From a candidate division WS6 bacterium GW2011_GWC2_36_7 (GTDB lineage Bacteria > Patescibacteriota > Dojkabacteria > SC72): 15,078 nt of DNA. Location of the stretch: assembly GCA_000991805.1 (NCBI GenBank), contig LBSF01000024.1, positions 1 to 15,078 on the forward strand. Direction: 5' to 3'. Shown piece after piece: positions 8,268 to 14,195 of the stretch. The number at the start of each line of letters is the position of its first letter. Position 1 is the stretch's first letter. The position numbers were made by a program, and so were the translations under genes. The notes beneath the pieces were generated by a model. The model saw only the letters and a program-made list of their open reading frames with translations, made no database searches and was not told where the DNA came from.

Positions 8268-10031
8268 ATGGAAGAAGAAGGAATAAGAGTTACAACACAG
8301 AAAAAATCAAAGAAATTACAGACCGTTCTTCTTGTCATAACAGGCATTTTAGGCTTAGCACTAATCGGCGTAGCAATATATTTCTACACAATTAAAGATA
8401 CAAACACTAACACAGATACAACCAACAATGTTACTTGCGGATGTTACTACATAGATCCAGCAGTTACTACCGAATGTGGAGATCCAAGAAGAGCATTTCA
8501 GTTTGAGGTAGCAACTAATACAAGCACAGAAACATGTAAAGCCGCTTGTGCAACAAGCAAACTTTCAACAAATGATCTAAACAGTTCAACTCAACAAGAT
8601 CTTTACCAAATCTGTCAACTTCAAACCATTTCAGATTCTAGATGTCAGTCCATGACGATTACAGATAAAAATGGAAAAATAGTTACAGGAAAAGTATCCT
8701 CAACAGACCAATTAAATATCGAAGCCACATTTGATGGAGAATATTCTGATTACAAGTTTGTAGTAAATAATGAAACAACCGACCCTGATCTCGTTACACC
8801 TGATAAAATAACAATCAAAAAAACAATTGATGATCTAAGCAGTTCAACCGCAATAAATATTGTAGCCACAGGAACTACTGCTGATGGACAGCAAATCAAT
8901 TCTCCAATATGTCGAAGACTTGTAGAAGTAACTCAAGCGGGGGAATCAAATGTCAGCAATCTCCAACTAACAACTAGATTGGATGGCTCAACAATGAAGA
9001 TTTCCAATGCAAAAATTTCAATTGGGAACCTAACCTCGTCAGCAAATACAAAGATTACCTTCACATTTGGAACTACGTTCCCTGAACTAGTCATGACAAA
9101 AGGATTTACTGTAGATACCACCGGTGGAGTTATAGAGATTGTAGAACAAGATCTTTACAATGCTTTAAATTTCTCAAACTCCAAAAGCTTCTCACAATTA
9201 AATGATCATACAGGAAATCTTACAATTAAATCCGAGGTATATATCTCCAATGCTTCCATTGGATCAGCAAGTGCATCAGTCACTTACCCTGCAGTTCAAG
9301 ATGATACCAATACAGACACAAACACAGATACCACAGTAGCTTCAAGCTTCACAGTTGCTAACACTGTAAACCTAACATGTGTAGAAAGAGTATCTCCATC
9401 AAATACGGTACAATACTCAATCAATGTAACAAACAAGAGCACTACTTCTCAGAAAATTACTTCCATAACAGACAAACTCCCTCTTGGATTTGCATATGCA
9501 ACAGGCACAACAAAACTTAATGGCGTATTAGTAACTGATTCCGGATATGTAACCCCTACTGATGTCGGAGATTCTCAGCAACTTGTAATTGCAAAAACTG
9601 GAGGTTGGACATTAAGTGCAAATCAATCCTTAACCATAGTATTCCAAGCTCAAGCTGGAGCAGATGCTTTAACTGGAACTAACAAAAACGAAGTGGTTGT
9701 TACACCAGAAGAAGTTCCAACAGATCCTACAACATTGAGAGCTTCTGTTAACACTACTGTAGCGCAAGATTGTGAGAACCCAGATGCAACCACAGATGAA
9801 ACACCAAGTACTGGTATATTCGATTCAGTAATATTCAAAGTAATCATTGGAATCACAGTTATTGTCACAGGTTGGTATATATACAGCAGACCGAAGGGAA
9901 GACTATTCGTAGAGAGATTCGTAGACTCAGAGCTTTACAAAACCACAGAACTTGGAACATGGAAACTATTCAAACCTAAGAAATACTTCGAGGAGACAGT
10001 CGTAAGGAAATCACAGAGGAAACGAGAATAA
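8268..10031 (+). CDS. Cys-rich, DUF11-like surface protein with N- and C-terminal membrane segments
   Basis: This is a 587-aa protein of unknown function. A basic N-terminus precedes a membrane helix (about 18-41) and a Thr/Asn/Asp linker (DTNTNTDTT, 44-52). A Cys-rich stretch has seven Cys between 57 and 126, probably disulfide-bonded outside the cell. Two beta-rich regions follow up to about 340, then a second repeat linker at 346-356 (DTNTDTNTDTT). Residues about 357-500 resemble the DUF11 conserved-repeat domain of bacterial surface proteins: 'VQYSINVTNKS', 'ITSITDKLPLGFAYATGT' and a terminal 'NEVVVTP' strand. PSTGIFDS then precedes a second membrane helix (about 521-540), and a basic tail of about 45 residues follows. 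That end recalls a sortase signal, but the tail is much too long for one. A stalk-like adhesin or envelope protein is the best guess. It has its own promoter and converges on the minus-strand cassette. Confidence 0.72.
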   Translation: MEEEGIRVTTQKKSKKLQTVLLVITGILGLALIGVAIYFYTIKDTNTNTDTTNNVTCGCYYIDPAVTTECGDPRRAFQFEVATNTSTETCKAACATSKLSTNDLNSSTQQDLYQICQLQTISDSRCQSMTITDKNGKIVTGKVSSTDQLNIEATFDGEYSDYKFVVNNETTDPDLVTPDKITIKKTIDDLSSSTAINIVATGTTADGQQINSPICRRLVEVTQAGESNVSNLQLTTRLDGSTMKISNAKISIGNLTSSANTKITFTFGTTFPELVMTKGFTVDTTGGVIEIVEQDLYNALNFSNSKSFSQLNDHTGNLTIKSEVYISNASIGSASASVTYPAVQDDTNTDTNTDTTVASSFTVANTVNLTCVERVSPSNTVQYSINVTNKSTTSQKITSITDKLPLGFAYATGTTKLNGVLVTDSGYVTPTDVGDSQQLVIAKTGGWTLSANQSLTIVFQAQAGADALTGTNKNEVVVTPEEVPTDPTTLRASVNTTVAQDCENPDATTDETPSTGIFDSVIFKVIIGITVIVTGWYIYSRPKGRLFVERFVDSELYKTTELGTWKLFKPKKYFEETVVRKSQRKRE

Positions 10032-10032
10032 A

Positions 10033-10050
10033 GATTAAAGATCTTTAATC
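10033..10050. terminator. Perfect 18-bp palindrome at a convergent gene junction, possible bidirectional terminator
   Basis: GATTAAAGATCTTTAATC is identical on both strands. It begins two bases after the stop of the plus gene (10031) and covers the last codons and stop of the minus gene (10035-10037). As RNA it could fold into a 7-bp stem with a GATC loop. It is AT-rich and lacks a long U-tract, so it would be a weak terminator. Confidence 0.4.
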
Positions 10051-10445
10051 GAGAAATCTAACGCCGTCCCATTATATCCATATGCAATATCATCAGAATT
10101 AACCAAGAAGTAATACTTCTGTGTAGTTAACAATTTTTCAATCACTACCTCATGCGTTTTAGCCTTAACCTTATTCTTCTGATCAACAACAACTAAGTTC
10201 AAGCTATCTCTCTGACTCCCATACTGTACAAATCCAAGACATTCTTTCTTTGTACTCCAAGAAACCTTTACAGAATATTCCTGTTCCCCCTTCTCAACAA
10301 AAATATTGTAAGGAACACAGTCTTTTTTCTCTGTAGCAAGAATGTCTGAACCAAAAGTATTCCTAACAAAAAGCAAGGTTGTAGCAATACCAACAATAAA
10401 TAATCCTAAAAAACCGGTTATTACAAACAACCTACTTCGCTTCAT
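10035..10445 (-). CDS. Small single-TM protein with an FN3-like extracellular domain
   Basis: This is a 136-aa protein of unknown function. It begins MKRSR, followed by one membrane helix (about 6-26), so most of the chain should be outside the cell. Residues about 50-130 look like a fibronectin type III domain of the sort found at the N-terminus of purple acid phosphatases: KVSWSTKKECLGFVQYGS, then HEVVIEKLLTTQKYYFLVNS, ending in a strand reading ALDFSI. Only the binding-type domain is present, with no enzyme attached. Two Cys (in KDCVPY and KKECLG) could pair. Its ATG lies 14 bases inside the end of the upstream minus-strand gene, which implies co-transcription and translational coupling. 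Its stop falls within the palindrome shared with the converging gene. Confidence 0.65.
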   Translation of the reverse strand: MKRSRLFVITGFLGLFIVGIATTLLFVRNTFGSDILATEKKDCVPYNIFVEKGEQEYSVKVSWSTKKECLGFVQYGSQRDSLNLVVVDQKNKVKAKTHEVVIEKLLTTQKYYFLVNSDDIAYGYNGTALDFSIKDL

Positions 10446-10854
10446 TATCTTGTATTAAAATATAATTCTCTTGAACTGAAGAATTAACTCCATCAGATAT
10501 TTTTACATCAAATTTGTACTGACCGCTAGTTCCTACGGGAGGAGTTCCAGAAATATGTAGTCCTTCAATATTTAACCAAACCGGCGCATTTTCCAAAGAC
10601 ACAGAAATATCTGCACTCTCACTATCGCTATCTGAATACTTAATATCGTATGTATACTTTTCTCCAGCGTATGCCACAACTGGAGGCAGGCTTATAATAT
10701 ATGGTGCAACTGCAATGTTTGTTTGTCCCAAGACATCTTGTTCTACCACAGGTTTTACTCTATTATTCAAAATTGAAAAAACAACACCAACAATTACCAA
10801 AACTAAAACTAATCCAACGCTAAACGTAATTTTTAGTTTTCGGCTACCTTCCAT
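10432..10854 (-). CDS. Small single-TM protein with a He_PIG/cadherin-like Ig domain
   Basis: This is a 140-aa protein of unknown function. A short basic start (MEGSRKLK) is followed by one membrane helix (about 9-28) and then an extracellular domain at about 48-137. The domain fits the putative Ig family He_PIG: 'SLPPVVAYAGEKYTYDIKYS', then NAPVWLNIEGLHISGTPPV, then a strand pair reading GQYKFDVKISDGVNSS. This is the same kind of domain as the one at residues about 158-262 of the protein encoded at 476-2680. It is the first gene of a two-gene minus-strand unit and overlaps the next gene by 14 bases. The spacing to rpsT, transcribed the other way, is 95 bases, which hold promoter-like boxes for both directions. 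Confidence 0.68.
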   Translation of the reverse strand: MEGSRKLKITFSVGLVLVLVIVGVVFSILNNRVKPVVEQDVLGQTNIAVAPYIISLPPVVAYAGEKYTYDIKYSDSDSESADISVSLENAPVWLNIEGLHISGTPPVGTSGQYKFDVKISDGVNSSVQENYILIQDNEAK

Positions 10855-10860
10855 ACTACA

Positions 10861-10866
10861 AGTTTA
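10861..10866 (-). promoter_or_regulatory. Candidate -10 box (TAAACT) for the minus-strand cassette
   Basis: Read on the minus strand, TAAACT ends 6 bases before the ATG at 10854, so the transcript would be leaderless or nearly so. The overlapping TATGCT (10871 to 10866) is an alternative. A perfect TATAAT on the minus strand at 10902-10897, part of the AT palindrome, is a third option with a leader of about 35 nt. Confidence 0.35.
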
Positions 10867-10881
10867 GCATAAAAGAATATG

Positions 10882-10910
10882 TTTACAAACAAAGGAATTA
10901 TATATATAAT
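10882..10910 (+). promoter_or_regulatory. Sigma70-type promoter for rpsT
   Basis: TTTACA at 10882-10887 (five of six matches to TTGACA) is separated by exactly 17 bases from a perfect TATAAT at 10905-10910. The predicted transcript starts near 10917, leaving a leader of about 33 nt before the ATG at 10950. The -10 lies in a 14-bp perfect palindrome (10897-10910), so a matching TATAAT faces the opposite way. Confidence 0.7.
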
Positions 10911-10949
10911 ACGCTAACTTTAGACAGTTTATATTATTAAAGAAATACA

Positions 10950-11246
10950 ATGCCAAACCTAAAAACATCGATCAAAGATTTAAGATCAAGCAAAAGAAAA
11001 GAAATCAACAACGATCGATTAAGAGTCAGATCAAAAAAAGCAATCAAAAAGTTTAAGACTCTTGTTGCTGAGAATAATCCTGAAGAAGCCAAGGTAACTC
11101 TAAAGCATATTTACAAAGTTCTTGACAAAGCAGCTAAGAAAAATGTTATAAAGGATAATAAGGCAGACCGATTAAAAGGTCGTCTTACTAAAAATTTAAA
11201 CAAACTGACCCAAAATAATGTCCAAACTGCTAAGAAGAGCGCTTAA
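10950..11246 (+). CDS. rpsT: 30S ribosomal protein S20 (bS20)
   Basis: S20 binds 16S rRNA early in small-subunit assembly. At 98 aa it is slightly longer than the usual 85-90 aa. It is strongly basic and helical. The N-terminus MPNLKTSIKDLRSSKRKEIN follows the family 'ManiKSAiKr.r.s.krr..N' pattern, and VLDKAAKKNVIKDNKADRLK matches the highly conserved 'lDkAa.KGviHkNkAaRkKSRL' block. A good promoter lies upstream. The last 29 bases overlap the start of the next gene in another frame, so the extended C-terminus (NNVQTAKKSA) is shaped by that overlap. The overlap suggests that the membrane protein downstream is translated from the same message. Confidence 0.95.
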   Translation: MPNLKTSIKDLRSSKRKEINNDRLRVRSKKAIKKFKTLVAENNPEEAKVTLKHIYKVLDKAAKKNVIKDNKADRLKGRLTKNLNKLTQNNVQTAKKSA

Positions 11247-11766
11247 AATATCGATAGTTCCAGCAATTTTACTAATTGCAGGAAAATTTATTGGTATTCT
11301 ATGCACCAGCATTATATACAATCTGAATTTCCAGATTAGTAATGATCTAAACGGTCTTTTTTCTGTTCAAATCTACTTTCCTGACGCTAGTACAACACTC
11401 TTTGTAAATTCCATATCTAATCTTGTAATGGTCGTTTTCTTGGCGTTACCCCTCGCCTACTTCATTATTAAAACTACCCTGTATCACACCATTGCAAACA
11501 ATCCACGAACCATCGTCAAGATGACTCGTTTCAATATGCTCAAATGGATAACTGCAAAGGATACATCCTTCCTAACTATGTTCATCTGGTGTGCATTCCT
11601 CTGGATTGCTTCCGGAGTAACCATCGCACATACACTACAAGGTAGTACATATTCGTGGGTAGGAATAGTTGCAGGATCGCTCGCATTGATAGCATCTCTT
11701 TTCACCATAAAGACATTTGAAATAGAAACTGATAATATATATCCAAGGGAACATAAATACTATTAG
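11218..11766 (+). CDS. Unrecognised integral membrane protein (about four TM helices)
   Basis: This is a 182-aa protein that I cannot assign to a family. It begins MSKLLRRALK, a basic stretch that should stay in the cytoplasm, followed by likely membrane helices at about 10-35, 62-88, 118-138 and 144-164. Between helices 1 and 2 is a polar loop of about 28 residues (NLNFQISNDLNG onward), and between helices 2 and 3 a basic loop (NNPRTIVKMTRFNMLKW), which by the positive-inside rule is cytoplasmic. The chain ends in a short hydrophilic tail. The ATG at 11218 lies inside rpsT; a later start would cut into helix 1, so the overlap looks genuine. The gene is followed after 11 bases by another membrane-anchored protein, and both are probably in the rpsT transcript. 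Confidence 0.65.
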   Translation: MSKLLRRALKISIVPAILLIAGKFIGILCTSIIYNLNFQISNDLNGLFSVQIYFPDASTTLFVNSISNLVMVVFLALPLAYFIIKTTLYHTIANNPRTIVKMTRFNMLKWITAKDTSFLTMFIWCAFLWIASGVTIAHTLQGSTYSWVGIVAGSLALIASLFTIKTFEIETDNIYPREHKYY

Positions 11767-11777
11767 TCATTACTGCA

Positions 11778-12344
11778 ATGCCCAATCAAAAAGCCCAAAA
11801 ATTTAAAAATTTTGTAGGCCATATCTTAGAACCATTTGCGTTGGGAGTATTAGCATTGCTTTTCATAATCCCTACAATCACCGTAATGAATCTTTCCCCA
11901 ATAACTAAAAAATTAAAAGATCTCAACGTACTAGGCGTAAATTCACAATCTTCAGTATCAGTAACACTCGTTGGTGGTAAACACGATGTATTTACAGAAG
12001 AAAACTTGAACAAAAATGATAATACCTCTGACTATTCTACAAAGTTAAACAAACGGGCTGCAGATAGCTACTCAAAACCAATATTGGAAATCAAAAATAA
12101 CACAGAGCAGGTACAAACTGTCTCTTTCTACGGACAAACTCTCAATCAGACACAATCAAATATTAGAATAATCGTTGATGACAAAACATACAAAATACAA
12201 GATGATCGGGGACAAACATATCCACAAGAGGTTACAGTCCTACCTTCTTCCAAAGTAATTGTGTTCTTAGCAATTGAGAATCTAACCGGTATACAGTTCT
12301 CAGAAGAATTTGATTTGCAAGTTAAGGTTGTAGAAAACCTTTAA
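11778..12344 (+). CDS. Unrecognised single-TM protein with a beta-rich extracellular domain
   Basis: This is a 188-aa protein of unknown family. Residues 1-14 are basic, then comes a hydrophobic helix at about 17-38. The remainder is polar and rich in Asn, Thr, Gln and Val, with strand-like segments such as SVSVTLVGG, KPILEIKNN, QTVSFYGQT, NIRIIVDDKTYKI and SKVIVFLAIEN, so an exported beta-sandwich is likely. No catalytic motif or Cys is evident. The arrangement resembles the two minus-strand proteins nearby, with one anchor and one small outer domain, but no specific sequence match was seen. It begins 11 bases after the preceding membrane protein. lepA follows after 39 bases with a promoter of its own. 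Confidence 0.62.
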   Translation: MPNQKAQKFKNFVGHILEPFALGVLALLFIIPTITVMNLSPITKKLKDLNVLGVNSQSSVSVTLVGGKHDVFTEENLNKNDNTSDYSTKLNKRAADSYSKPILEIKNNTEQVQTVSFYGQTLNQTQSNIRIIVDDKTYKIQDDRGQTYPQEVTVLPSSKVIVFLAIENLTGIQFSEEFDLQVKVVENL

Positions 12345-12371
12345 TACCTACTAAAATCCCCTGTAATCATA

Positions 12372-12377
12372 TATAAT
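12372..12377 (+). promoter_or_regulatory. Perfect -10 box (TATAAT) for lepA, probably leaderless
   Basis: TATAAT ends 6 bases before the lepA ATG at 12384, so the usual initiation point, about 7 bases downstream, is the A of the start codon. The -35 region is poor. The six bases between box and start codon (TCACCT) leave no room for a ribosome binding site. Confidence 0.6.
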
Positions 12378-12383
12378 TCACCT

Positions 12384-14195
12384 ATGTTAGAAAAAATTCG
12401 TAACTTTTCAATAATTGCACATATAGACCATGGGAAGTCTACCCTAGCTGATAGGATGATAGAGGCAACACATACCGATGTCTCCCATGAGAAGAATAAA
12501 GACAGAGTCCTTGATAGATTGGATTTAGAACAAGAGAAAGGAATAACCATTAAACTCCAAGCATGTACAATGCATTGGAAAGGTTACAAGCTCAACCTAA
12601 TTGATACTCCAGGCCATGTAGATTTCTCTTACGAAGTATCCAGATCATTAGCTGCATGTGAGGCTGCAATTCTACTCGTAGATGCAAGCCAAGGAATACA
12701 AGCACAGACACTTTCCAACACTAAGAAAGCATTAGATTTAGGATTAAAACTCATCCCGGTATTAAACAAAATAGATTTACCCGGGGTAAAGGTTGAAGAA
12801 AGAGAAAATGAGATTGAAGATCTTTTAGGTTTTTCTAAAGATGAAATCATAAAGGTATCTGGCAAAACTGGAGAAAACGTAGATAAACTTCTTGATGCAA
12901 TAATTGAGAGAGTACCAAATCCCAAAGGAACTAATGAAGCTCCATTAAAAGCATTAATATTTGATTCATTTTACGATGAACATAGAGGTGTAGTTGTTGC
13001 AGTAAGAGTATTCGATGGACATGTTCAACATACCCATGGTAAGCCTACTCCATTACACATATTACAAAGAAAAGAGAAATTTAAACCTACCGAGGTTGGA
13101 TTGTTTACCCCAGATTTAGAAGAAACTGGGGAATTAAATGTTGGAGAAGTAGGATATATTGCTACTGGTCTAAAAGATATCAGTTACTTTACCGTTGGAG
13201 ATACAATTTCAGATAGTGCAGATACACTTCCACTTGATGGATACAAAGCTCCAAAGCCAAATATCTTTGCTACCTTCTTCCCAATAGATTCTGAAGACTA
13301 TGACAATCTTAAAATCGGATTAAGTAAATTAGCCTTAAATGATGCTTCATTAACATTCTCAGATCAGAGATCCAACCTACTTGGGTCGGGGTTTAGATGT
13401 GGCTTCTTGGGGCTCCTACATATGGATATAATTCAAGAAAGATTAGAAAGGGAGTATGACGTCAACCTCATAATTACCGCCCCTACAGTTGAGTATGAGG
13501 TCACAACTAACACAGGAGAAGAATTGAAGATACAAACACCTCAGGAGATGCCAGATACGTCATTAATCAAAGAAATTAGAGAACCATGGGTAAGAATAGA
13601 AGTACTCACTCCATCACAATATATGGGAGATATAATGAAACTATGCCAACTCAGAAGAGGACAATATGTAAATACAAAATATCTAACACATAGTCGAAGT
13701 GATATGCAGATGAGAGATCAGTACATCATTCTTGAATATGACATACCTCTAGCCTCTTTGATATCCAACTTCTTCGATCAGATGAAGAATATATCTAGTG
13801 GATATGCATCAATGGAATATGAATTCATAGATTTCTTCCCAGCAGATATTGTTAAGGTCTCAGTATTGGTGAAGTATGAGGAAGTACCCGCCTTAGATTT
13901 CTTAGATGTGAGGGACAACGCAAGAGCCAAGGCAGCCAAACTACTCGAGGAAATGAAAAAGGTAATACCAAGACAACAATTCCCGATACCATTACAGGCA
14001 GCTATTAACTCCAAGGTAATAGCTAGAGAAGATATCAGTGCATTTAGAAAAGATGTTACCTCCAAGCTATATGGTGGTGACTATTCTAGAAAGTTAAAAC
14101 TTCTTAAAAAACAAAAGAAGGGTAAAGCTAGACTAAAAATGATTGGAAAGGTAAACATTCCTCAAGAAGCATTCTTAGCTATTCTCAAAACATAA
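12384..14195 (+). CDS. lepA: Elongation factor 4 (LepA), ribosomal back-translocase GTPase
   Basis: LepA is a translational GTPase that acts on the 70S ribosome, or on 30S assembly, under stress. The 603-aa length matches E. coli LepA (599 aa). All G motifs are present: AHIDHGKST (12-20), the switch I threonine in GITIK (T55), DTPGH (74-78) with the catalytic His at 78, NKID (128-131) and SGKTG (159-163). Domain II and the EF-G-like domains III and V follow, including LLGSGFRCGFLGLLHMDIIQ, a strongly conserved LepA segment. The LepA-specific C-terminal domain ends with LKLLKKQKKGKARLKMIGKV and IPQEAFLAILK, a diagnostic signature. The stop codon TAA shares its final A with the recF ATG. The gene looks complete and functional. 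Confidence 0.97.
   Translation: MLEKIRNFSIIAHIDHGKSTLADRMIEATHTDVSHEKNKDRVLDRLDLEQEKGITIKLQACTMHWKGYKLNLIDTPGHVDFSYEVSRSLAACEAAILLVDASQGIQAQTLSNTKKALDLGLKLIPVLNKIDLPGVKVEERENEIEDLLGFSKDEIIKVSGKTGENVDKLLDAIIERVPNPKGTNEAPLKALIFDSFYDEHRGVVVAVRVFDGHVQHTHGKPTPLHILQRKEKFKPTEVGLFTPDLEETGELNVGEVGYIATGLKDISYFTVGDTISDSADTLPLDGYKAPKPNIFATFFPIDSEDYDNLKIGLSKLALNDASLTFSDQRSNLLGSGFRCGFLGLLHMDIIQERLEREYDVNLIITAPTVEYEVTTNTGEELKIQTPQEMPDTSLIKEIREPWVRIEVLTPSQYMGDIMKLCQLRRGQYVNTKYLTHSRSDMQMRDQYIILEYDIPLASLISNFFDQMKNISSGYASMEYEFIDFFPADIVKVSVLVKYEEVPALDFLDVRDNARAKAAKLLEEMKKVIPRQQFPIPLQAAINSKVIAREDISAFRKDVTSKLYGGDYSRKLKLLKKQKKGKARLKMIGKVNIPQEAFLAILKT

Noticed and set aside
9795..9830. Classical sortase LPxTG sorting signal in the 8268 protein
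   Set aside because: The motif is TPSTG without the leading Leu-Pro, and the tail after the helix is about 45 residues instead of a handful.
10855..10949. A tRNA or small RNA gene in the largest intergenic gap
   Set aside because: The stretch is AT-rich promoter-like sequence with no cloverleaf, CCA end or stable stem.
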